From the NCBI GenBank assembly GCA_938014945.1, contig CALLQH010000241.1:1-18153 (forward strand): a DNA stretch of 18,153 nucleotides, given 5' to 3'. Origin of the DNA: an uncultured bacterium. Its GTDB lineage: Bacteria > Pseudomonadota > Alphaproteobacteria > SP197. Below are positions 7,418 to 15,577 of this stretch, in pieces. Positions within the stretch are counted from its first letter, which is position 1; every line of letters begins with the position of its first letter. The notes under the pieces are model-generated. The model saw only the letters and a program-made list of their open reading frames with translations, searched no databases and was not told the DNA's origin. Position numbers and translations under genes: made by a program.

Positions 7418-8430
7418 CCGGTGACATCCGGCATGGCGACGCCGCTGCGCTGCGCCGCGCCCGCCAGACCGCGCCACACCGAATCCGACAGCGGCACGCC
7501 CTCGGCGCGGCAGCGCGCCTCGCGTTCCCGCTCGGGGTCGCCCGGGACGCGCACCCGGTCGAAACCCGGCGCGGGCGGCACCGCGCGTGTCGTCTCGATC
7601 AGCTCCTCGGCCAGCGCGTCGTAGCGCCCGGCGGTGCCGAAGGCGTCGAGGTCGAGCGCGATCAGCAGCCAGTGGAACTCATGGGAATCGGGCAGCATGG
7701 CAAAGCCCACCAGTTCGGCGATCAGCCCCATGCCGTAACCCTTGTGGGCGCCCATGGGCAGGATGGCCCCACCCGCGTCGTAGTCGGCGATCCGGGTGGA
7801 AGGGTTGCCGTCGCGATCGATGATCCAGCCCTCGGGCAGGTCCTCGCCCGCGTTGCGCTTGAGGCGGATCTTGCCGTTGGCGGTGACGCAGGTGGCGAAG
7901 TCGACGGAGACGACGCCGTGGCGGCCGCCCGGCATGGCGATGGCCCAGGGATTGGTCGACAGATGCGGCGCCCGGCCGCCGTGGGGTGCGACCATGGCGA
8001 AACGCCCCTGGCCGCCGCCGCCGAAGGCGATGGCAAGCTTGCCGTGCTGCGCCAGCTTTTCAGTGTAACAGCCCATGCGCCCGGTGTGGGCGACGTTCCG
8101 CACGGCAAGCGAGACGACGGGGCTGTCCATCGCCAGGGCCTCCTCCACCGCGCGCTCCATGGCGAGGATGCCAAGGCCCGTGCCGCCGTCGACCGTGGCG
8201 ACCGCCGCGCCGCGACGGTCGACCGCGATCTCGGCCACCGGCCGGGCGCCGCCGATGTCGAACTGCTCCAGGTAATAGGCGACGCGCTGCACGCCGTGGC
8301 TGACCACGCCCTTCACTTCCGCGTCGACCAGATGGCGCGCCGTGACGGCGGCATCCCGCGCGCGCATCCCGGCGCCGGCAAGCACGTCGGCGCACAGGGG
8401 TTCGAGAACGTCCATTGCGATCTGCGGCAC
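7414..8430 (-). CDS. Ldh2-family malate/lactate/sulfolactate-type dehydrogenase
   Basis: The 338-residue protein belongs to the Ldh2 family of NAD(P)-dependent 2-hydroxyacid (or ureidoglycolate, delta1-piperideine) oxidoreductases, which lack a Rossmann fold. Visible signatures are VVSHGVQRV with His45, RNVAHTGRMGCYTEKLAQHG (111-130) with His115, LSTNPWAIAMP (157-167) and LPMGAHKGYGMGL (224-236). The length is near the family norm. The substrate cannot be told from sequence. The start is GTG at 8430 because GAGGAAG lies 6 nt upstream; an open frame upstream to 8532 lacks family-like residues and overlaps the divergent gene. It is the first gene of a unit with the adenylate cyclase and is divergent from a ureohydrolase across 76 nt (8431-8506). 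Confidence 0.9.
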   Translation of the reverse strand: MPQIAMDVLEPLCADVLAGAGMRARDAAVTARHLVDAEVKGVVSHGVQRVAYYLEQFDIGGARPVAEIAVDRRGAAVATVDGGTGLGILAMERAVEEALAMDSPVVSLAVRNVAHTGRMGCYTEKLAQHGKLAIAFGGGGQGRFAMVAPHGGRAPHLSTNPWAIAMPGGRHGVVSVDFATCVTANGKIRLKRNAGEDLPEGWIIDRDGNPSTRIADYDAGGAILPMGAHKGYGMGLIAELVGFAMLPDSHEFHWLLIALDLDAFGTAGRYDALAEELIETTRAVPPAPGFDRVRVPGDPEREREARCRAEGVPLSDSVWRGLAGAAQRSGVAMPDVTG

Positions 8431-8506
8431 GGGGTCTTCCTCAGGCTGGTTGCCTCTGTGAGTCCGGGGCAAGCTAGCGCGACAGTCCGCACAAGGGGAG
8501 GGGTCC

Positions 8507-9463
8507 ATGGCCTCCGGCGATTTCGGCTTCAACGCGCCCGGCCTCTACGGCACGGCCGACGACAACACCTATTCGGGCGCGCTCTCCTTCCTGCGCCGCC
8601 GCTTCACCCGCGATCTCACCGGTGTCGACGTGGTGATCTCGGGCATCGCCTACGATCTCGGCACCTCGAACCGGCCGGGCAGCCGCTTCGGACCGCGCGG
8701 CCTGCGCCAGGCCTCCAGCCACATCGCCTGGGGTCCGCAGTGGCCCTTCGACTTCGACCCCACCCATCGCCTGGCCATCGTCGACTGGGGCGACCACAGT
8801 TTTCCCATCGGCTACACCGACGCGATGATGGCGGCGGTGGAGGCCAACACTGCGGGCTTCCTGAAGGCAGGCTGTTTTCCCATGACCATGGGCGGCGACC
8901 ACTTCGTCACCCTGCCGCTGCTGCGCGCAGTGGCGGCCCATCACGGCAAGGGCCTCTCGCTCGTCCACTTCGATGCCCACCACGACACGACGAAAAGCGA
9001 GCGGTTGAACCACGGCACGATGTTCTACCATGCGATGAACGAGGGCCTGATCGACCCGGCGCGCTCGATCCACATCGGCGTGCGCATGCACAACGACTGG
9101 GACGACGGCTTCCATGTCATCGACGGGCGGTTGGCGCAGAGGATGACGCCCGAGGCGATCGCCGCGAAGGTGCTGGAGGTGACCGGCGGCAACCGCGCCT
9201 ACCTCAGCTTCGACATCGACTTCCTCGATCCCTCCTGCGCCCCGGGCACCGGAACGCCCATCGTCGGCGGGCCGACGACGACCACGGCGCTGGAGATCCT
9301 CGGCCATCTCGGCGACCTGAACCTGGTCGGCATGGATCTGGTGGAGGTCGCGCCCGACTACGATGTCGCCGAGATCACCGCGCTCGCCGGCGCCTCGATC
9401 CTGTACCAGGTGCTCCATCTGCTCGCCCGCGACCGTCCGGTGGCGCCCGGTCTGGAAGTCTGA
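8507..9463 (+). CDS. speB: Agmatinase-family ureohydrolase
   Basis: This 318-residue manganese enzyme removes urea from a guanidino compound; agmatine to putrescine is the commonest activity in this subgroup. All Mn ligands are visible: His132 in MGGDHFVTLP, Asp156, His158 and Asp160 in HFDAHHDT, and Asp236 and Asp238 in SFDIDFLDPSCAPGTGTP. Glu281 lies in DLVEVAPDYD. The NHGTMF segment (168-173) matches agmatinase rather than arginase. Guanidinobutyrase or another guanidino hydrolase remains possible. The ATG at 8507 follows AAGGGGAGGGG. The gene is divergent from the Ldh2-type dehydrogenase and is followed by an AT-rich palindrome. Cytoplasmic. Confidence 0.9.
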   Translation: MASGDFGFNAPGLYGTADDNTYSGALSFLRRRFTRDLTGVDVVISGIAYDLGTSNRPGSRFGPRGLRQASSHIAWGPQWPFDFDPTHRLAIVDWGDHSFPIGYTDAMMAAVEANTAGFLKAGCFPMTMGGDHFVTLPLLRAVAAHHGKGLSLVHFDAHHDTTKSERLNHGTMFYHAMNEGLIDPARSIHIGVRMHNDWDDGFHVIDGRLAQRMTPEAIAAKVLEVTGGNRAYLSFDIDFLDPSCAPGTGTPIVGGPTTTTALEILGHLGDLNLVGMDLVEVAPDYDVAEITALAGASILYQVLHLLARDRPVAPGLEV

Positions 9464-9469
9464 TTCCGG

Positions 9470-9514
9470 GGGTTCCAATTAGGAAACAATTATGTTTCTA
9501 ATTCCCTGGAACCC
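9470..9514. promoter_or_regulatory. AT-rich nested palindrome upstream of the SDR gene
   Basis: The outer arms GGGTTCCA (9470-9477) and TGGAACCC (9507-9514) are perfect complements. Inside them, ATTAGgAAAC (9478-9487) and GTTTCTAAT (9494-9502) pair except for one bulged G. The core TTAGGAAAC-N6-GTTTCTAA is strikingly AT-rich for this genome. It resembles a dimeric helix-turn-helix operator (MarR, TetR or HxlR type). It sits 18 nt before the SDR start and 7 nt after the ureohydrolase stop. No T-tract follows, so an operator is preferred over a terminator. Confidence 0.6.
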
Positions 9515-9532
9515 GAGGGAAAGGACAGCACC

Positions 9533-10219
9533 ATGACCACCGCACTGGTGACCGGCGGCAACCGCGGCATCGGCTTCGAAATCTGCCGCCAGCTCGCCAA
9601 GAAGGGCATGAGCGTTCTGCTCGCCGCGCGCGATGCGGAATCGGGCGACAGGGCCGTCGCGGCGCTGCTCGGCGAAGGCCTGGACGCTCGCGCCCTGACG
9701 CTCGATGTCGCGAGCGATGCTTCCGTCGCCGCCTGCGCCGCCGCCCTGGCGCGCGAGAACGTGGCGGTCGACGTGCTGGTCAACAACGCCGGGTTCCTGG
9801 CCGAAGGCGAACTGATCGCGGGCGATCCCGCGGTCATGGAAGAGGCCATTGCCGTCAACCTGCTCGGCCCGTTGCGCACCGCGCGCGCCTTCATGCCGGG
9901 AATGGCGCAGCGCGGCTACGGCCGCGTCGTCAACATCTCCTCCAACTGGGGCTCGTTCGACGCCGGGCTCGAGGGTCCGCCGGCCTATGCCGTCACCAAG
10001 GCCGCGCTCAACGCGCTCACCGTGCGCCTGGCGCGCGAGGCGGGCGAGGGCGTGAAGGTGAACGCCATGTGCCCGGGCTGGGTGCAGACCCGGATGGGCG
10101 GAGAGGACGCCACGAGCACACCCGAAGAAGGCGCCGACACGGCTGTCTTTCTCGCCACCCTGCCCGACGACGGCGCCAACGGCCTTTTCTTCCGCAAGCG
10201 CAAGCCGCACGCCTGGTAG
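9533..10219 (+). CDS. Short-chain dehydrogenase/reductase (carbonyl-reductase-like)
   Basis: The 228-residue classical SDR has the cofactor motif TGGNRGIG (7-14), NNAG (84-87), the catalytic Ser near 136-137 (NISSNWG) and the YAVTK pair Tyr152/Lys156. Arg33 after the second strand (AARD) favours NADPH. The active-site segment resembles plant/bacterial carbonyl-reductase-type SDRs. The substrate is unknown. The ATG at 9533 follows GAGGGAAAGGA. The gene appears monocistronic. The palindrome directly upstream suggests repression by a regulator not encoded next to it, possibly one responding to an electrophile or carbonyl compound (inference). Confidence 0.9.
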   Translation: MTTALVTGGNRGIGFEICRQLAKKGMSVLLAARDAESGDRAVAALLGEGLDARALTLDVASDASVAACAAALARENVAVDVLVNNAGFLAEGELIAGDPAVMEEAIAVNLLGPLRTARAFMPGMAQRGYGRVVNISSNWGSFDAGLEGPPAYAVTKAALNALTVRLAREAGEGVKVNAMCPGWVQTRMGGEDATSTPEEGADTAVFLATLPDDGANGLFFRKRKPHAW

Positions 10220-10239
10220 AACCGGGCACTGCACTGCAG

Positions 10240-10257
10240 GACCCGTCCGACGGGGTC
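10240..10257 (+). terminator. Weak GC hairpin after the SDR gene
   Basis: GACCCGT (10240-10246) pairs with ACGGGGTC (10250-10257) over 7 bp with one bulged G and a CCG loop, 21 nt after the SDR stop. There is no downstream T-run, so intrinsic termination is uncertain. It separates the SDR gene from the metal-regulated rcnRA promoter. Confidence 0.3.
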
Positions 10258-10295
10258 ATCGGACTTGCGGCCTTTCCGCACGTGCGACGCGTTGC

Positions 10296-10318
10296 CCTAT
10301 CCCCTCCAGGGGGATAGG
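10296..10318. promoter_or_regulatory. RcnR/CsoR-type operator
   Basis: The inverted repeat CCTATCCCC (10296-10304), 5-nt spacer, GGGGATAGG (10310-10318) has the form typical of CsoR/RcnR/FrmR family sites: a central G/C tract flanked by AT-containing ends. It ends 8 nt before the rcnR start and overlaps its ribosome binding region. Autorepression of rcnR-rcnA, relieved by Ni or Co, is therefore expected. Confidence 0.8.
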
Positions 10319-10326
10319 ATCGCTTC

Positions 10327-10587
10327 ATGGAACACGCCAGCCATCCCGACATCATCAACCGGCTCAAGCGGGCCGACGGCCATCTCAAGCGCATCATCGC
10401 GATGATCGAGGAAGGGCGGCCCTGCGTCGACGTCGCCCAGCAGCTCCAGGCGGTCGAGAGCGCGGTGGCCAAGGCCAAGCAGATCTACATCCGCGACCAC
10501 ATCGACCACTGCCTGGAAGGCACGGCCAAGGGGCGCGGCGCCCGCGAACTGGTGCGCGAATTCCAGGAGATCGCGCGCTACCTCTAG
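10327..10587 (+). CDS. rcnR: CsoR/RcnR-family metal-sensing repressor
   Basis: The 86-residue all-helical DUF156 protein acts as a tetrameric repressor. Residues that fit the RcnR/FrmR metal-site pattern are His3 and His6 near the N-terminus, Cys33 (RPCVDVAQQL), His58 and His61 (RDHIDHCL), plus Cys62. The core GHLKRIIAMIEEG is typical. The N-terminal His and the partner gene (a Ni/Co exporter) favour RcnR over the formaldehyde sensor FrmR or the Cu sensor CsoR. The ATG at 10327 follows an AGGAT site that overlaps the operator. The gene lies 12 nt upstream of rcnA in the same orientation, so the two form an operon derepressed by nickel or cobalt. Confidence 0.88.
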   Translation: MEHASHPDIINRLKRADGHLKRIIAMIEEGRPCVDVAQQLQAVESAVAKAKQIYIRDHIDHCLEGTAKGRGARELVREFQEIARYL

Positions 10588-10599
10588 GGAGAACGGCCG

Positions 10600-11436
10600 A
10601 TGGATCTGGCGGCGCTGGTCGAACGGGGTGCGGCGGCACCCGCATTCCTGATGGCCGCGGCCCTGGTCCTGGGTGCGCTTCACGCCCTCGAGCCGGGCCA
10701 TGCCAAGACCATGATGGCGGCCTTCATCATCGCGGTGCGCGGCACGGCGGGGCAGGCGGTGCTGCTTGGCCTGTGCGCGGCCTTCTCCCACAGCATCGTC
10801 GTCTGGCTGCTGGCGCTCATCGGTCTGGCCTGGGGCGACAAGCTGATCGGCGAGCGGTTCGAGCCCTGGTTCATGATTGTCTCAGGCGTGGTCGTGCTGG
10901 GTATCGCGGCAGTCACGCTGTGGCGCAGCCGCAGCGCCGCGCGCCGCCATCACGGCCATGACCACGGGCACCACCACCACGGCGGACATCATCACGACCA
11001 CGATCATGGCCACACCCACGACCATGGCCACCATCACGATCACGGCGCCGCGGGGGACGCCCACGCACGGGCCCATGCCGCGGCGATCGAACGGACCTTC
11101 GGTTCGGGCAAGGCGACCACCTGGCAGATCGTCACCTTCGGCCTGGGCGGCGGGCTGATCCCCTGCGCAGCGGCGATCACGGTGCTGCTGGTCTGCCTGC
11201 AGATCGATCGCTTCTGGCTCGGCGTCGGGCTGGTCAGCGCCTTCAGCGCCGGGCTGGCGCTGACGCTGGTCGCGGTGGGTGTGATCACCGCCCTGGGGAT
11301 TGCGGCGGCGCGCAGTCGCACGTCATGGCTCGATGGCCTGTTTGCGCGTGCGCCCTATCTCTCGGGCGCGCTGATCGCCCTGGTCGGGCTGATCATGCTG
11401 GGATCGGGTCTCGCCCATCTTGCCGGTCACGGCTGA
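10600..11436 (+). CDS. rcnA: Nickel/cobalt efflux protein RcnA
   Basis: The 278-residue inner-membrane exporter has about six membrane helices. The first-helix motif HALEPGHAKTMMAAF (28-42) carries His28 and His34, the NiCoT/RcnA metal signature. A cytoplasm-facing His-rich loop follows at residues 117-148, with 20 histidines in 32 residues. The second conserved motif GGGLIPCAAAITVLL (183-197) is present. Together these identify RcnA rather than a Ni/Co uptake permease. The ATG at 10600 follows AGGGAGA, 12 nt after rcnR. The last 44 nt overlap the 3' end of the convergent DUF6356 gene. Confidence 0.93.
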   Translation: MDLAALVERGAAAPAFLMAAALVLGALHALEPGHAKTMMAAFIIAVRGTAGQAVLLGLCAAFSHSIVVWLLALIGLAWGDKLIGERFEPWFMIVSGVVVLGIAAVTLWRSRSAARRHHGHDHGHHHHGGHHHDHDHGHTHDHGHHHDHGAAGDAHARAHAAAIERTFGSGKATTWQIVTFGLGGGLIPCAAAITVLLVCLQIDRFWLGVGLVSAFSAGLALTLVAVGVITALGIAAARSRTSWLDGLFARAPYLSGALIALVGLIMLGSGLAHLAGHG

Positions 11437-11671
11437 CCGCCGGCACGGTGTGCGCGGCGGCGCGGCGGGCCGCGATCAGCCGGTTGAGGCGCAGCACGGC
11501 ATTGCCCGCGGTATCGCGGCACAGGAAGGGCAGGGCGGCGTGGACCATGGCGGCCAGACCCGCCACGATCAGCGTCGTTCCGAAGGAAGCCGCGAAGCCG
11601 GCATGTTCGGCATAACTCTCATCGACGCTGGCGGGATGATCGACAAAGGCCGAGGCGATCGAACGCAACAT
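11393..11671 (-). CDS. DUF6356 family small membrane protein
   Basis: The protein has 92 residues from the ATG at 11671. The text LRSIASAFVDHPASVDESYAEHA (2-23, given here in part) and a single hydrophobic segment at about 28-51 (TTLIVAGLAAMVHAALPF) match the alphaproteobacterial DUF6356 family, whose function is unknown. A GAGGGGGA site lies 9 nt upstream of the ATG. GTG codons at 11680 and 11674 are alternative starts that would add 3 or 1 residues. Its 3' end overlaps rcnA by 44 nt tail to tail. The family assignment is from remembered pattern. Confidence 0.75.
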   Translation of the reverse strand: MLRSIASAFVDHPASVDESYAEHAGFAASFGTTLIVAGLAAMVHAALPFLCRDTAGNAVLRLNRLIAARRAAAHTVPAVSRDRQDGRDPIPA

Positions 11672-11719
11672 CACGGGCACTCCCCCTCGTGTTCAGGCGA
11701 TGGAGAAGTCTAGCTGCGT

Positions 11720-11747
11720 CCTGTCGGGACAGGATTCCAAAGAATCC
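11720..11747. promoter_or_regulatory. Paired palindromes upstream of the Lrp/AsnC gene
   Basis: CCTGTC-GG-GACAGG (11720-11733) is followed, sharing GG, by GGATTC-CAAA-GAATCC (11732-11747). A third imperfect repeat, TTCCT-N7-AGGAA, spans 11775-11791 and overlaps the ribosome binding site of the regulator. Lrp-type proteins bind several phased sites and commonly regulate themselves, so these are candidate operators. The region 11672-11799 also separates the divergent DUF6356 gene. Confidence 0.45.
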
Positions 11748-11799
11748 GGCATGTGATAGACTTCGTGGGAACATTTCCTATGCATGAGGAATTGGCGGG

Positions 11800-12264
11800 A
11801 TGGCATTCGACGGTTTCGACCGCATACTGCTGTCCGCGCTGCAGCAGGATGCGACCCTGACACTCGATGAACTGGCCGTCCGCGCCAGCCTTTCGCGCAA
11901 CGCCTGCTGGACACGGATCAAGCGTCTGGAGGAGGCGGGCGTCATCGCCCGCCGTGTCGCCCTCATCGATCCCGCAGCCGTGAACCTTGATCTCATCGCC
12001 ATCATGCAGATCCGCACGCGCGAACACTCTGCCGACTGGCTGGCGCGCTTCCGCAAGGCGGTGGTCGACGTGCCCGAGGTCATCGCGATCTACCGCATGA
12101 CCGGCGAGACCGACTACATGATCAAGGCGGTCATCCCCAACATGAAGGCCTTCGACGCCCTCTATCAGCGCATCACCGCGCGCATCGCCCTGGAGGACGT
12201 CTCCACCAGCTTCGTCATGGAAACCCTGAAAGAGGAGACCGCCCTGCCGCTCGACTACGCCTGA
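11800..12264 (+). CDS. Lrp/AsnC family transcriptional regulator
   Basis: The 154-residue protein has an N-terminal helix-turn-helix (about 20-48: TLDELAVRASLSRNACWTRI, then a KRLEEAGVI wing) and a C-terminal RAM ligand-binding/oligomerisation domain (about 63-140, with MTGETDYMIKAVIPNM). Such proteins form octamers and respond to amino acids or related small molecules. The ATG at 11800 follows GAGGAATTGGCGGG. The gene lies 61 nt upstream of two tandem HD-domain genes in the same direction, which are the likely targets. If so, the effector may be their substrate or product (inference). Confidence 0.93.
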   Translation: MAFDGFDRILLSALQQDATLTLDELAVRASLSRNACWTRIKRLEEAGVIARRVALIDPAAVNLDLIAIMQIRTREHSADWLARFRKAVVDVPEVIAIYRMTGETDYMIKAVIPNMKAFDALYQRITARIALEDVSTSFVMETLKEETALPLDYA

Positions 12265-12325
12265 GGTCTTGCGGGACGGCCGCCGCGATGCCAGAGATAG
12301 GGCAACGCAAAGGCTGGAGACGATC

Positions 12326-12904
12326 ATGAAGCAGGTCAGTTTCGTCCACATGAAGGACGGCACCGCCGAGGACTACCAGATCATCGGCGAGGCGATGAAG
12401 GAGGCCAACAAGCCGCTGGCCGACGACGTGCTCTCCCTGCTGCAGGAGAACGAGCGCATCGACCTCGGCTACAAGGTGACGCGCCTGGAGCATTCCCTGC
12501 AGGCCGCGACCCACGCCTTCCGCGACAACCAGAGCGAGGAGATGGTGGTCGCCGCCCTGCTGCACGATGTCGGCGACACGCTCGCCCCCTTCAACCACGC
12601 CCAGATCGCCGCGGGCATCCTGCGGCCCTACGTCAGCGAGCGGACCTACTGGGTGGTGCTGCACCACGGCCTGTTCCAGACCTACTACTACAACCACCAC
12701 TTCGGCCTGGACCGCAACGCGCGCGACCGCTTCAAGGGCCACCCGCACTATCAGGCCTGCGTCGACTTCTGCGAGAAGTACGACCAGAACGCCTTCGATC
12801 CCGATTTCGACACCATGCCCATGTCGGCCTTCGAGCCGATGGTGCGCCGCCTGTTCGCCAAGCCGCCGAGCTTCGACCACGCCGCCCACGACAACGCCGC
12901 CTGA
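12326..12904 (+). CDS. HD-domain protein, PhnZ/TmpB-like (copy 1 of tandem pair)
   Basis: The protein has 192 residues. The pattern His56 (RLEHSLQ), His80-Asp81 (ALLHDVGD), His91 (FNH), His113/His114 (VLHHG) and Asp153 (KYDQN) matches the six-ligand dinuclear metal set of HD-domain oxygenases (MIOX, PhnZ, TmpB) and some HD phosphodiesterases. The 24-residue gap from the first His to the HD pair equals that of PhnZ. The conserved N-terminus (MKDGTAEDYQIIGE) and C-terminus (FEPMVRRLF) fit COG4341, annotated as predicted HD phosphohydrolase but containing characterised oxygenases. The ATG at 12326 follows GGAGA. The gene sits 23 nt before a 65% identical paralogue. The substrate is unknown; an aminophosphonate-type dioxygenase is one possibility. 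Confidence 0.85.
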   Translation: MKQVSFVHMKDGTAEDYQIIGEAMKEANKPLADDVLSLLQENERIDLGYKVTRLEHSLQAATHAFRDNQSEEMVVAALLHDVGDTLAPFNHAQIAAGILRPYVSERTYWVVLHHGLFQTYYYNHHFGLDRNARDRFKGHPHYQACVDFCEKYDQNAFDPDFDTMPMSAFEPMVRRLFAKPPSFDHAAHDNAA

Positions 12905-12927
12905 GCGCAGGGGCCAGGAGAAACACC

Positions 12928-13515
12928 ATGCGCCGTGTCGGCTTCATCCGCATGAAGGACGGCACGGCGCAGGACTACCGCATCATCGGCGAGAACTTCG
13001 CGGCGGCCGAACTGCCGCTGGCCGATGAGGTGCTGGAGCAGCTGCGCAAGGCCGATCATGTCGACATCGGCCTGCCGGTCGACCGCCTGGAGCACGCGCT
13101 GCAATCGGCGACCCGCGCTTTCCGTGCCGGCGAGGACGAGGAGATGGTCGTCGCCTGCCTGCTCCACGACATCGGCGACATCCTGGCGCCCTGGAACCAC
13201 CCCGAACTCGCCGCCGCGATCCTGCGCCCCTACGTCAGCGAGCGCGTCCACTGGGTGGTGGCCCACCACGGCCTGTTCCAGACCCACTACTACAACCACC
13301 ACTTCGGCCGCGATCCCGACGCCCGCGACGTCTATCGCGACCATCCGCACTACCAGGCCTGCGTCGACTTCTGCGAGAACTACGACCAGAACTGCTTCGA
13401 TCCGGCCTACGACTCCCTGCCGCTCGAAACCTTCGAGCCGATGGTCCGCCGCCTCTTTGCCCGCGCCCCGGACCGCGACCTCGCGGCCGACGATCCGGGC
13501 AACCGGCCGGGGTAG
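12928..13515 (+). CDS. HD-domain protein, PhnZ/TmpB-like (copy 2 of tandem pair)
   Basis: The 195-residue protein aligns without gaps to copy 1 over residues 1-180 (117 identities by hand, 65%). All candidate metal ligands are at the same numbers: His56, His80, Asp81, His91, His113/His114 and Asp153. Differences cluster around 41-50 and 161-167 and at single positions such as 64, 77, 108, 112, 120 and 128. The C-terminal tail after 180 is unrelated. AGGAG precedes the ATG at 12928. Duplication followed by divergence is clear. Retention of all ligands in both copies argues that both are active, as a heteromer or with different substrates. The gene ends 9 nt from the convergent acs stop. Confidence 0.85.
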   Translation: MRRVGFIRMKDGTAQDYRIIGENFAAAELPLADEVLEQLRKADHVDIGLPVDRLEHALQSATRAFRAGEDEEMVVACLLHDIGDILAPWNHPELAAAILRPYVSERVHWVVAHHGLFQTHYYNHHFGRDPDARDVYRDHPHYQACVDFCENYDQNCFDPAYDSLPLETFEPMVRRLFARAPDRDLAADDPGNRPG

Positions 13516-13524
13516 GACGTCGCC

Positions 13525-15465
<1,941 letters not shown>

Positions 15466-15487
15466 GGCAGCACTCTCCTCCTGATGC

Positions 15488-15519
15488 GCGACGCCCGCGC
15501 GCTTGGCGGGCATTGTCGC
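15488..15519. other. Hairpin in the acs leader / downstream of the MFS gene
   Basis: GCGAC-GCCCGC (15488-15498) pairs with GCGGGC (15506-15511), then after a 3-nt bulge with GTCGC (15515-15519). The loop is 7 nt. It lies 22 nt before the acs start and 58 nt after the stop of the upstream MFS gene on the same strand. It may end MFS transcription or structure the acs leader. There is no U-tract. No other feature was seen in 15466-15577. Confidence 0.35.
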
Positions 15520-15577
15520 CACAAAGCACGCCTGCCGCAAGAATGGCCCGGCTGCTCCGCTTCCTTCGGCGGGGTTT

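Noticed and set aside
4770..7427. An 885-codon open frame on the minus strand
   Set aside because: It runs antisense through the permease gene and out of frame through the cyclase gene, has a low-complexity R/H/G/A-rich translation, and matches no protein family. It is a side effect of high GC.
7672..9501. A 609-codon plus-strand frame spanning the dehydrogenase and ureohydrolase
   Set aside because: It is out of frame with the ureohydrolase and antisense to the dehydrogenase, both of which have full catalytic motifs.
10935..11045. Repetitive CAC/CAT-rich stretch that looks like a tandem repeat or CRISPR-like array
   Set aside because: It encodes the His-rich cytoplasmic loop of RcnA. There are no regular spacers, and the reading frame is continuous.
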